From Clostridia bacterium (GTDB taxonomy: Bacteria; Bacillota; Clostridia; Christensenellales; Aristaeellaceae), in NCBI GenBank assembly GCA_017427165.1, contig JAFRTK010000147.1:1-35715 (forward strand): a stretch of DNA of 35,715 nt, written 5' to 3'. The position numbers and the translations under genes are program-made. Positions 25,556 through 33,848 of this stretch are shown here, one piece after another (the first letter of the stretch is position 1; every line of letters starts with the position of its first letter). The notes under the pieces were generated by a model. It made no database searches, was not told where the DNA came from, and worked only from the letters and a program-made list of their open reading frames with translations.

Positions 25556-27397
25556 TTATCTCTTCCTCCTGTTCGTCAGATAAGTCAGCGGCAGAATCAG
25601 CACCAGCACCATCGCCAGCAGGAAGCAGCTGATGGCCGCGGCGTAGGCGTAGTTGTCATGCGCGTACATTTCGTTGTACATCATGATCGGCAGCGTCGCG
25701 GATGCCGGATTCGTGTAGCTGGTCAGGGAATAGATCAGGTCGAATGAACGCAGCGCGTACATGGCCAGGATCGTGATGCAGCTGCCCATGGCGCCCGTCA
25801 TCTGCGGCAGGATCATCTTCCGGTAGATGCGGGGCATGTAGGAGCCGTCCAGCTTGGCGGCGTTCACGATATTGGTCGGCACGTTCTTGATGGCCGCCAG
25901 GAAGATCACCGCCACATAGCCGGAGAACTGCCACACCATCACCAGCATGATCGAGAACATGACCATCTCGTTGCTGGTCCAGTTGATATTCAGGTTAATT
26001 CCCAGCAGCCGGAAGAATTCCACCAGGATACCGCCGTTGCCGTTGAACATCTGCTGCCAGATCAGGCCCGTCACCACGAAGGAAAGGGCGAAGGGCAGCA
26101 GGATCAGCGTCCGGAATACCGGGGTTCCTTTCAGGCCCTGGTCCATCACCAGCGCCAAGCCCAGGCCCAGCAGCAGGCAAACCGGGATGATCAGGAACAG
26201 CTTCAGCGTATTCCACACGGAATTCCAGAAGGAGCTGTCCGCAAACATCTTTGTGTACTGCCCGAAACCGCCCCAGCCGTAGGAGGCTGTCTGGCTGTGG
26301 TCCGGCCAGTCGGACACGGACACCCACACGTTCCAGCCGATGGCCACATACACAAAGTAGATCAGCAGGGCTGCGGGAATCAGCAGCCAGATCATCGGGT
26401 GCCGGTTCAGGAACGCCTTGATCCTGTCATGGAACACATAGATCAGCACAATCGCCGCTGCGACCGCCGCCGCGAAGATCAGCCAGATATACTGCGCGCT
26501 GAAATTCTTCCGGAATGCGGCCGCGCCTTCGGCGTTGGCCATCACCAGCTCGCCGCCGCGGTAGGCGTAGTGTCCGTTCTCCTGCGCGCTGCCGTCCGCC
26601 GCCGCAAAGGTATACGTACCGTCCGGATTGAACGTGATGGAGGTGGCTCCGTCCGTGCTTTCCGCTGTATAGGCTTCCTGCACGGCTTCGGCGCTTTCCT
26701 CAACGACGAACATTTCCTTGAGGCCCTTGATACCGTATTCCGCCTTGTACGCCTCGCCGGTGGCGGGACTCGTCACCGCGGAGGTGTACCGCAGCTTGGA
26801 GCTGGTTTTGCCCACCTTGGTCTCGCTGCCGTCCGTGTCGTTCACCAGCGTCAGCGCCTTGTCCGCATAGGTATATTTTCCGGTTTCCTCAGCACTGCCG
26901 TCGGCTGTGCTGAACCTGTAGGTTCCGTCCGGGTAGAAAGTGATTCCGGATGTTTCGTCCGATCCGGTCACCGTGAATTCCTCTGCTACATGGTCGGAGG
27001 TCTCGCGGGTGGTCAGCCGGCCCAGGATATCGCTGAAGGTATATGTCTGGGTGTAGGCCGCCCCGGTGGCGGGATCCTTCACGTCCGACACATACTCCAG
27101 GGTGTTTTCCGATTTCTTGGTCGTCTGCTCCCAGGCGTAAGCCGGGGTGCCTTCCGCCCGTTCCGATATCGGAACGTAGTTGCAGGAGTTGACCAGCACC
27201 AGTGCGAACACAGCCAGCAGCAGTGCCGGAACAGCCAGCAGGAACCATCCCTTTCTCTTCAGCTTGTTCCTGAGGTTTTCCGCGCAGAGATAGACCAGGA
27301 CAAGGAGCAGGACTGCCAGGATGATGCCCCAGAAGGCGCCCTTGCCCTCAAACGTCATCTTGTAGAAATTGTTCAGGAATAATTGGATCTTTCCCAT
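25556..27397 (-). CDS. Sugar ABC transporter permease, MalF type, with duplicated extracellular domain
   Basis: This 613-residue permease is about twice the length of a typical CUT1 permease. Its C-terminal part (about 335-613) is a normal six-segment core with the EAA loop NAAKLDGSYMPRIYRKMILP (512-531). Ahead of it are two membrane segments (about 21-38 and 50-70) joined by a basic loop, then a soluble part (about 71-300), then another membrane segment (about 304-322). The basic loops NLRNKLKRKG and HDRIKAFLNRH point inward, so the soluble part is outside. It consists of two repeats offset by exactly 102 residues: DPATGAAY/SPATGEAY and ITFYPDGTY/ITFNPDGTY. The arrangement recalls the extracellular loop of Escherichia coli MalF, which touches the binding protein, but the sequence is unrelated as far as I can see. 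Confidence 0.9.
   Translation of the reverse strand: MGKIQLFLNNFYKMTFEGKGAFWGIILAVLLLVLVYLCAENLRNKLKRKGWFLLAVPALLLAVFALVLVNSCNYVPISERAEGTPAYAWEQTTKKSENTLEYVSDVKDPATGAAYTQTYTFSDILGRLTTRETSDHVAEEFTVTGSDETSGITFYPDGTYRFSTADGSAEETGKYTYADKALTLVNDTDGSETKVGKTSSKLRYTSAVTSPATGEAYKAEYGIKGLKEMFVVEESAEAVQEAYTAESTDGATSITFNPDGTYTFAAADGSAQENGHYAYRGGELVMANAEGAAAFRKNFSAQYIWLIFAAAVAAAIVLIYVFHDRIKAFLNRHPMIWLLIPAALLIYFVYVAIGWNVWVSVSDWPDHSQTASYGWGGFGQYTKMFADSSFWNSVWNTLKLFLIIPVCLLLGLGLALVMDQGLKGTPVFRTLILLPFALSFVVTGLIWQQMFNGNGGILVEFFRLLGINLNINWTSNEMVMFSIMLVMVWQFSGYVAVIFLAAIKNVPTNIVNAAKLDGSYMPRIYRKMILPQMTGAMGSCITILAMYALRSFDLIYSLTSYTNPASATLPIMMYNEMYAHDNYAYAAAISCFLLAMVLVLILPLTYLTNRRKR
26489..27100 (-). repeat. Tandem 102-residue domain repeat within permease F
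   Basis: Residues about 100-201 and 202-303 of the permease line up without gaps. Anchors are P-A-T-G-x-A-Y at 109-115 and 211-217, ITF-x-PDGTY at 152-160 and 254-262, A-x-DGSA at 165-169 and 267-271 and G-x-Y-x-Y at 173-177 and 275-279. The pattern of short strands and glycine turns resembles small lipocalin-like beta domains; the fold is inferred. Confidence 0.75.
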
Positions 27398-27421
27398 AAG
27401 CAGCGCTTCCTCTCAGGAAAG

Positions 27422-27456
27422 CCTGCGCAGGCGCCGGAAAACCGGGCCTGCGCAGG
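27422..27456 (-). other. Intercistronic hairpin between GH3 and permease F genes
   Basis: CCTGCGCAGG occurs twice (27422-27431 and 27447-27456). Since the word is self-complementary, the two copies pair into a stem extended by CCGG around a TTTT loop (minus strand). No terminator T-run follows. It could lower expression of the permeases relative to the binding protein and GH3 genes ahead of it. Confidence 0.6.
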
Positions 27457-27469
27457 TCGTCTTTAGTGC

Positions 27470-29449
27470 TTACTCGTAACTCAGGCCCCAGCCGTAATCG
27501 TACAGCGGGTTCTCAAGGTCGAAGGAGACGTCGCCGGCCTGGTCGTTCACAGAGGCCATATCCCGCGGGAACTGCATGGGGGTCTTGCCGGTCGGGTTGT
27601 TCTCGCCGAAGATCGTCTCGGCGATCGCGATGCCGCCCTGCTGTCCGGGATAGTACGCTTCCAGGATCGCATTGGTGTTCTCGTCGCACCAGGTCAGGAT
27701 GTAGGGCCGTCCGCCCGTGACCACGGTTATGATCTGGCCCTGGGTGTTGGCCTTCACCGCGTCGAGGATCTCCTGCTGGGAAGCGGTGATCTCCAGGGTG
27801 TCGTAGCCCCACGGCGGGTCGTGCTGGTAGCTGGGCTCACCGACGGAGACGATCACGACGTCGGCTTCCTTCGCCGCTTCGGCAATCGCCGTCACGTCGT
27901 CCGAAATATAGGTCACGGTGTCGTTCTCACCGGCATACTGCTCAATCGCGGCAGCGATGGTCAGGCCTTCCTGCTGGGAGGACCAGCCGCCCACCAGGGA
28001 GTCCATGTCGCCGGCACGCGGGCCGCAGACCAGGATCTTCTGGCCGGCATTCGCCATCAGCGGCAGGGCACCGTCGTTCTTCAGCAGGGTCATGGCCTTC
28101 CGCGCGGCTTCGAGGTTCACCGCGGTATGCTCTTCGTTGCCCACGAAGGATACGGCGTATTCCACGTCGCAGTAGGGATTCTCGAACACGCCCAGTTCAA
28201 ACTTGGCCTTCACGATGCGGTGGGCCGCGGCGCTTAGGATTTCTTCGTCAATCTTGCCTTCGGCAGTCATTTCTTCCATCTGGTCGATCAGGCGGATGGA
28301 TTCGCCGCCGATGCCGTCCACGCGGCTCTGGGTCACGCCGATGATGATGGCTTCCTCATCGGAGATCTCTTCGCCGGTCATGGTGCCCAGGGCTTCCTGG
28401 ATGGCCCAGATCATGCCCCAGTCGGTCTGGATGATGCCTTCAAAGCCCATCTGCTCACGCAGCAGGTCCTGCAGCGTGGCCTTGGAACCGATGGCGCTGT
28501 TTTCCATATCCAGGGCCAGCGGCACGGAGTAATACGGCATCACGGAGCCGACATTCGCTTCGATGGCGGCGTAGTAGGGCTTCAGGTGGATCTGCAGGGT
28601 TTCCTCATCCGCCACGATGGGAGAGGTGTCCTTGCCTTCCATCTGCGGGCCGGCGCCGGGGAAGTGCTTGATGCACGCCACGATGCCGTCCTTGTTGACG
28701 CCCATGGTCCCGTTCTGGAACGCCACGATCTGTGCCCGGACCATGCTGGTAACCAGGTCGGGATCCTCACCGAATGTCTCCATCACGCGGCCCCAGCGGG
28801 GTTCGGAGGCGATGTCGGATTCGGGGCTCAGCGTCATGCGGACGCCGATGGCGATATGCTCTTCGCGGGCGATTTCCGCCAGCCTGACCACCAGTTCTTC
28901 ATCGCGGGTGGCGGCCAGGGCCAGGTTATGCCCGGTAACGGTCGCGCCGGACACGTAGCTCAGGCCGTGCACGGAGTCCATGGATACCAGGACCGGAACG
29001 CCCAGGCGGCTCGCTTCGGCGTATTCCTGCACCACGTTCATGGTCTCGGCCGCCGTCTGTACACTGTTCAGTTCACGGATCAGCAGCATGCCGATGCCAT
29101 AGTCCGTGCAGTACTTCTGCAGGTACGGGGCAATCTTGCCGTCAGCCCGGGGCAGGTAGGTCGGGTGCTGCATCTGCGCGATCTTTTCCCGCACAGTCAT
29201 CTGGCCCACCAGGTCGTCGGCGCGGGTGTCCGCGTCCAGGCGCCAGTCTTCATAAACGTCCAGGGAGCCGTTGCCGTTCAGGTCGATAAACCGGTACCCG
29301 TCGGCTTCAATAATGGTTTTCACATGGGGATTCAGTACCGGCTGTTCATAGGCGGTTTCTTCCGCCGCGGAAACGCTGACCAGGCTGAACGCCATCATCA
29401 GCGCGGCGAGGACCGCGAGGCCCCGTCTGAAATGATTCTTAGTCAACAA
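27470..29449 (-). CDS. Secreted GH3 glycosidase (paralogue 4)
   Basis: This 659-residue protein starts at a TTG codon (29449) 9 bases after AAAGGAG, inside the last codons of the binding-protein gene; no ATG lies before the hydrophobic core of the signal peptide, so the TTG start is needed. Cleavage is likely near residue 29. It has the EF-hand-like loop D56-L-N-G-N-G-S-L-D-x-x-E67 and a full GH3 site: EPRWGR (216-221), CIKHFPGAGPQ (K261, H262) and nucleophile D343 in IIQTDWG. It ends in ENPLYDYGWGLSYE, typical of beta-glucosidases and exo-glucanases of this group. It is the third gene of the sugar-transport operon. Release of glucose from beta-glucans or cello-oligosaccharides is the most likely role. 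Confidence 0.9.
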   Translation of the reverse strand: MLTKNHFRRGLAVLAALMMAFSLVSVSAAEETAYEQPVLNPHVKTIIEADGYRFIDLNGNGSLDVYEDWRLDADTRADDLVGQMTVREKIAQMQHPTYLPRADGKIAPYLQKYCTDYGIGMLLIRELNSVQTAAETMNVVQEYAEASRLGVPVLVSMDSVHGLSYVSGATVTGHNLALAATRDEELVVRLAEIAREEHIAIGVRMTLSPESDIASEPRWGRVMETFGEDPDLVTSMVRAQIVAFQNGTMGVNKDGIVACIKHFPGAGPQMEGKDTSPIVADEETLQIHLKPYYAAIEANVGSVMPYYSVPLALDMENSAIGSKATLQDLLREQMGFEGIIQTDWGMIWAIQEALGTMTGEEISDEEAIIIGVTQSRVDGIGGESIRLIDQMEEMTAEGKIDEEILSAAAHRIVKAKFELGVFENPYCDVEYAVSFVGNEEHTAVNLEAARKAMTLLKNDGALPLMANAGQKILVCGPRAGDMDSLVGGWSSQQEGLTIAAAIEQYAGENDTVTYISDDVTAIAEAAKEADVVIVSVGEPSYQHDPPWGYDTLEITASQQEILDAVKANTQGQIITVVTGGRPYILTWCDENTNAILEAYYPGQQGGIAIAETIFGENNPTGKTPMQFPRDMASVNDQAGDVSFDLENPLYDYGWGLSYE

Positions 29450-30806
29450 GGTTCCAGTCTCCTTTCACATTGGCTTCCCTGAGGATATTCACGATACGGT
29501 TCGCATAGTATTCCGCGTCATGGTCGGTGGAGGTAGCATACTCCTGGATCTGGGTCTGCAGGCTCGTGGATGCGCTCCACGGAATCGCCGTGCCGTGGGT
29601 GATGCTGGGATACACCTTCGTGGCGGGGTCCAGCAGCTGTTCCTTAAAGTGCAGCGTCAGCTCGTTGTATACGTCATCCGGCGTATCATTGTAGGGGGAG
29701 ATGGATTCCTTCCGTGCGGAGAAATACTCCTGCACGTCCTGGGTGCACACGCTGTACGCCCAGCGGACGCCGCCCTCCACGTTGGCGGAATTGTTGCTCA
29801 CCACAAATCCGTCCACGCACATGCCGAACCAGCCTTCGGTGCCGGGGAAGGTGAATACGCCGTAGTCCACGCCGTACACCTGTTCCATGTTGGTCATCAG
29901 CGGCTGCGCCCAGGCGCCCATGATCTGCATGGCGTATGTGCCGTTCACCATGGAGCCGGTGGCATGGTACCAGTCGCGGCTGTTATGGTCCGGCGCGACG
30001 TAGTCCATCAGTTTGGTATAGGTCTCCATCACGCGGGTCAGGTCTTCCACGCTGTACTCGCCGTTGATAAAATTCTCGTAAATCTGCGGATCGGTGCCCA
30101 GCAGGATGTTCTCAAACACCTGGCTGGCCGGCCAGCCTTTCTGGTCACCCAGGTCCAGCGGATATTCGCCTTCGGGCATCTTCGCGGCCAGCTCGTCGCA
30201 GATGGCCCAGAACTCGTCCCAGGTAATGTCCTCGTGGTCCGGGATCGCGACGCCGTACTTCTCAAATACGTGGATATTGTAGAGGATGATGTTGGTCTTG
30301 TGGATGCCGATCGGCACCACATAGTGGTTGCCGTCCGCCGCGGTGCACATTTCCGTCAGGCCGGGAATAATCCGGTCTTCCAGTTCGCCGTATTCCCATA
30401 CCTGGTTCAGGTTCAGCAGCAGGTCGGAATCCAGGTAGGGCTGGATTTCCTGGCCGGGATGGGCCTGGAACGCTTCGGGGCTCTTGCCCGTCTGCTGCAG
30501 CACCTTCACCTTCATGACCATCGCGCCGCCGGCGCCGCCGGGGATCGCATTGGATTTGGCCGGCTTGTCCGCTTCGTCTTCCAGGTAAACCGAATTGAAT
30601 TCGGAAACAACGCTCTCGATGGCGTCCTTCTCGCCGCCGGCGGTCCACCAGTGGTAGACGTTCACGGTGCCTTCGGCCTCGGTATCGTCAATGATTGCCT
30701 CGAAATTCAGGTCATCCGCGTTGATCTTGGGATTCTTGGCTGCCAGCGCGCTTGTACAGGATACTGCCAGGAGCACAGCCAGCAGCAGGGAAATCAGTTT
30801 TTTCAT
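29439..30806 (-). CDS. Sugar ABC transporter substrate-binding protein
   Basis: The start at 30806 has GGAGG 9 bases upstream and opens a signal peptide; a longer frame to 30860 lacks this. The 455-residue product is a CUT1-type binding protein. VYHWWTAGGE (near residue 52) and the GGAGGAMVMKVKVLQQTGKSP to FQAHPGQE region (split by me) resemble glucose/mannose binding proteins such as GtsA. The signal peptide contains LLAVSC, a weak lipoprotein box with C17, and also an ordinary cleavage site (ALA-A), so anchoring is uncertain. It is the second gene of the transport operon, after the CBM9-like gene. A gluco-oligosaccharide ligand is an inference from family likeness and the neighbouring GH3 genes. 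Confidence 0.9.
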   Translation of the reverse strand: MKKLISLLLAVLLAVSCTSALAAKNPKINADDLNFEAIIDDTEAEGTVNVYHWWTAGGEKDAIESVVSEFNSVYLEDEADKPAKSNAIPGGAGGAMVMKVKVLQQTGKSPEAFQAHPGQEIQPYLDSDLLLNLNQVWEYGELEDRIIPGLTEMCTAADGNHYVVPIGIHKTNIILYNIHVFEKYGVAIPDHEDITWDEFWAICDELAAKMPEGEYPLDLGDQKGWPASQVFENILLGTDPQIYENFINGEYSVEDLTRVMETYTKLMDYVAPDHNSRDWYHATGSMVNGTYAMQIMGAWAQPLMTNMEQVYGVDYGVFTFPGTEGWFGMCVDGFVVSNNSANVEGGVRWAYSVCTQDVQEYFSARKESISPYNDTPDDVYNELTLHFKEQLLDPATKVYPSITHGTAIPWSASTSLQTQIQEYATSTDHDAEYYANRIVNILREANVKGDWNLVD

Positions 30807-30849
30807 GTTCCGGTCCCTCCCCTTCTCTTGTCCGTTCCAGCTTCCCAGG

Positions 30850-31662
30850 TTAATCCACAAAAGTCAGCGTGGCCCACAGGCTCGGATTGGTATCCACCGC
30901 ATGCATTTCCGGCTTGCGGTCCCGGCCGTCCAGTTCAGAGGAGTACTGCATCCGCAGGCTGTGGATGCCGGGGCACGGCAGGTCCACGTCCAGGATGGAG
31001 ACGTCGAATCCGATCGTCTTGCCGGCTTCGGGCGCCAGCTGCGGGATGTTCTTGTTGCTCAGGTTATGCAGCGGGATTTTGCTTTCCCAGACGATGCCGC
31101 CGTCAATGGAGGCGATGGCTGCCTCGTAGTCGTCAAAGACCACTTCATCGCCGTATTCACCCTGCGTGTCCCAGCCCTGGGTGTCAGCGATCATGTCGCG
31201 GTCGATGTAGTTGAAGAATTCATATTCTCCCTTGTAGCCGTACGCGCTCTGCACGATCCGCCAGTCGGTGGCGGTGTACTCGGTGCGGGCGGGATCCGCT
31301 TCCGGATCGGTGGAGAGGAAGAAGATCACGGCGTCCAGCTCATCCAGCGGGAAGCCTTCCCGGTAGACCAGGGGAGTGTCGTCCAGGATCTTCATGGCGA
31401 TGTAGAGGTTTTCCTCATCCCACATCACATACGTTTCCATGGAGCAGTCCGCCTCGCCGTCCCAGTGCTCAATCTGGTCGATGATCTGGTTCTGCGCGTT
31501 GATCTTCAGGGCCTTCGTTGTATCCCACTCGCCCAGGTCGCCGTCAATTACAACTTCCCCGGCCTTGGGGGCTTCCAGGTTTTTGTCGGAATATGCCAGC
31601 GCGGTGGTGGAAACGCCTGCCAGCAGGGCCAGCGTCATCAAGATGGCAATCACTTTCTTCAT
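30850..31662 (-). CDS. Secreted CBM9-like sugar-binding protein, first gene of the transport operon
   Basis: The start at 31662 is set by GGAGG 9 bases upstream and the signal peptide MKKVIAILMTLALLAG. The 270-residue product is one CBM9-like domain: VVIDGDLGEWD opens it, DEENLYIAMKI, a STDPEADPARTEY block and a closing VWESKIPLHNL follow. It is a paralogue of the protein encoded at 8743-9543. No anchor or catalytic domain is seen. As the first gene of the sugar-transport operon it may be made in large amounts and capture oligosaccharides near the surface for the binding protein. Confidence 0.75.
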   Translation of the reverse strand: MKKVIAILMTLALLAGVSTTALAYSDKNLEAPKAGEVVIDGDLGEWDTTKALKINAQNQIIDQIEHWDGEADCSMETYVMWDEENLYIAMKILDDTPLVYREGFPLDELDAVIFFLSTDPEADPARTEYTATDWRIVQSAYGYKGEYEFFNYIDRDMIADTQGWDTQGEYGDEVVFDDYEAAIASIDGGIVWESKIPLHNLSNKNIPQLAPEAGKTIGFDVSILDVDLPCPGIHSLRMQYSSELDGRDRKPEMHAVDTNPSLWATLTFVD

Positions 31663-31726
31663 GTTCAGATTCCTCCTTTGTTTCAATCAACTCTTACGGG
31701 CAGATATTCCCCGTTCTGTTACCGTC

Positions 31727-31754
31727 ATTGTAGCGATTCTGCGGATATTCTACA
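31727..31754 (-). promoter_or_regulatory. Likely promoter of the sugar-transport operon
   Basis: On the minus strand TACAAT (31727-31732) lies 64 bases before the start codon of the first gene; the -35 region is poor. The same spot is framed by TGTAG (plus strand 31729-31733) and CTACA (31750-31754), a 5-base inverted repeat 16 bases apart that could be part of an operator. A promoter needing an activator would fit the poor -35 box. Confidence 0.4.
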
Positions 31755-31812
31755 CGTTAAGATACAAAACGGGAATGAGAAAAAAGAAAGCATCCGCCTG
31801 ATTCATGCGAAA

Positions 31813-31843
31813 ATCCGGCACGGTGTGATGGAATATCCGGCAC
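31813..31843 (+). promoter_or_regulatory. Paired direct repeat, possible YesN-type operator
   Basis: ATCCGGCAC occurs at 31813-31821 and 31835-31843, 22 bases apart (two helical turns), between the divergent transport operon and sensor kinase gene. It ends about 15 bases before the expected -35 region of the kinase gene. Spaced direct repeats beside a -35 box are typical for AraC-type activators. The same 9-mer also occurs in coding sequence (191-199), so chance is possible. Confidence 0.4.
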
Positions 31844-31878
31844 AGACGGCACTTTTTCTTCCGGAAAACCGCCTCCTG

Positions 31879-31887
31879 TGATATGAT
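31879..31887 (+). promoter_or_regulatory. Extended -10 promoter of the sensor kinase gene
   Basis: TGATATGAT is an extended -10 box (TG-N-TATGAT) 25 bases before the ATG at 31913. It overlaps an in-frame ATG at 31883, which supports the later start. The -35 region is poor, as in the promoter of the response regulator gene. Confidence 0.5.
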
Positions 31888-31912
31888 GGGCACACAGAAG
31901 GACGGTGATCCC

Positions 31913-33724
31913 ATGCGGCTGAGCGTTAAAATCGTACTGATATTCTCCGCGATGATGATCCTGGCAATGCTGTTGTTGTCATCCTATGCCATGGACATCA
32001 CCCGGGAAGGTTCCAAAGAATATACTGTGGCACGGTTCCACAACATGGCCGAAAACATCTCCAATGAGCTGCAGGAAGATTTCACCATGATGCGGATGAC
32101 CATGCGGGACCTTTCGGAAAACTCCGTGCTGATCACCGCGCTGAACCAGATCGTCCGGGATGATTCGGATGATCATAAGCTCGGCGTCCGGGCTGAAAAT
32201 ACTGCCATGGTCCAGTTCCGCCGTTCTCCCCTGGCCAATGCCTGCGACCGCGTTTCCTTTTTTACACGGGATGGAATATTCCTGACCTGGCCGGAACTTT
32301 CCGGCAATGATGGCGCGAAAGCGGAAAACCGCCTGAACACCCGGCTGGATACCGTTTCCGCCTTCCCCTGGCTGGATATTGTGGAGAACAGCAATGAACC
32401 GTATATTCTGGTACCGTACAGGATTCCCTTCTTTACAGCGGAAAGTGACCTGGTATTCGGCATGGCACAGCCGGTAAGACAGGGAGACCGGATCATCGGC
32501 TGCCTGGAGGTGGACCTGAAGCTTTCCCGTCTGGAACGCCTGATGGAATACACCGATGAAAAAGATATCCTCCTGCAGGTTTTCCTGGATGACGGCCGGC
32601 TTCTGTATTCCAGTGTGCCGGATCATCTGGTTCTTCCGGAAGATATGCCACAGAATGAGTTTGTCCTGATTTCCCCGGAAAACTCCGACAAGCAGTACAA
32701 CGCCTATCATATCCAGCTGAAAGAGCATGGACTGAGCATGACCATTGCCCAGGATTCAGCCGCAATAACGGCAATGCAGGAGACCCTCCGTCGGAACATC
32801 CTGACACGGGCATTGTCCATCCTGGTTCCGGCTCTCGTCCTGATTACCCTGGTGTCCATCGGCCTCACCCGGTCCATCCGGAAGCTGACACGGAAGGTTC
32901 AGCAGGTTCCGGCAGGCCGGGTCCTGCTGGGCAATGACGATGAGGTGGAAGACTTCCGGAAAACCGTCACCTCACCCACCGACTATGAGACACACGAGCT
33001 GGAGAATGTATTCAACCAGATGATGCACCAGCTGCGGGAGCAGGCCAGCACAGAAATGTCCCTGCGTGAAGGCACGCTGCAGGCACAGCTCAGCGCCCTG
33101 CAGACCCAGATCAACCCGCACTTCATCTATAACACCCTGAACATCATCAGCGCCAAGTCCATGGAAAGCGGCAATTTCGACGTCATCGAGATCTGCGACC
33201 GCTTCGCGTCCATGCTCCGGTATTCCACGGATACCCGCAGCCGTACCGCCACCCTGGCGGAGGAGATTGAGAACGTCCGCAATTACCTGATGCTCGCCAA
33301 GGCCCGGTATGAGAATAACCTGGAATATGCGATTGACGTGCCGGAAAGCCTGAACGAAATCACCGTGCCGAAGCTGACGCTGCAGCCGCTGGTGGAAAAC
33401 GCGCTGACCCACGGTTTTGACGGCACCAATATCATACGCATCCTGTCGGTCACCGGCTTCGTGCTGGGTGATTCCCTCGTGCTGGAGATCCGGGACAACG
33501 GCACCGGCTTCTCGGAGGAGATGCTGAAGAGCCTTCGTTTCCGCATCCGTGAGATTGAGGATGGCAAGGTGTCCATTGAGTCCACCGGCGGCCACATCGG
33601 TCTGGTCAACACCTGCCTGCGCCTGTATTACTACAGCAAGGGCGCCATGCGCATCGCTATCAGCAATGACAGCGGCGCCGTCATCACGATGACCTTCCCG
33701 GCCGCCGGAAACGAAAAAAAATAA
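31913..33724 (+). CDS. YesM-type sensor histidine kinase
   Basis: This 603-residue protein has two membrane segments (about 5-26 and 298-318) with an outer sensor domain between them, probably of the Cache type. A HAMP-type linker starts near 319 (LTRSIRKLTRKVQQV). The His_kinase domain carries H403 in QTQINPHFIYNTLN, and an ATPase domain has LQPLVENALTHGF and the glycine motif IRDNGTGF. The ATG at 31913 is 10 bases after AAGGA; the earlier in-frame ATG lies in the promoter. It is divergent from the transport operon, without an adjoining regulator gene. Sensing of sugars or sugar-loaded binding protein and phosphorylation of the regulator encoded at 13927-15396 are likely, but unproven. Confidence 0.9.
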   Translation: MRLSVKIVLIFSAMMILAMLLLSSYAMDITREGSKEYTVARFHNMAENISNELQEDFTMMRMTMRDLSENSVLITALNQIVRDDSDDHKLGVRAENTAMVQFRRSPLANACDRVSFFTRDGIFLTWPELSGNDGAKAENRLNTRLDTVSAFPWLDIVENSNEPYILVPYRIPFFTAESDLVFGMAQPVRQGDRIIGCLEVDLKLSRLERLMEYTDEKDILLQVFLDDGRLLYSSVPDHLVLPEDMPQNEFVLISPENSDKQYNAYHIQLKEHGLSMTIAQDSAAITAMQETLRRNILTRALSILVPALVLITLVSIGLTRSIRKLTRKVQQVPAGRVLLGNDDEVEDFRKTVTSPTDYETHELENVFNQMMHQLREQASTEMSLREGTLQAQLSALQTQINPHFIYNTLNIISAKSMESGNFDVIEICDRFASMLRYSTDTRSRTATLAEEIENVRNYLMLAKARYENNLEYAIDVPESLNEITVPKLTLQPLVENALTHGFDGTNIIRILSVTGFVLGDSLVLEIRDNGTGFSEEMLKSLRFRIREIEDGKVSIESTGGHIGLVNTCLRLYYYSKGAMRIAISNDSGAVITMTFPAAGNEKK

Positions 33725-33848
33725 CCCGGCCCGGCATCTCAGGAGGGGAAATGCCATCCGGGTCTGCAGGAAGCACGCGTTGTTGCAGCCCTACCGCGCG
33801 GTTCTGCCCTGGTTCGATCCTATATTAACAAAGAAAGGCACGGAAAAT

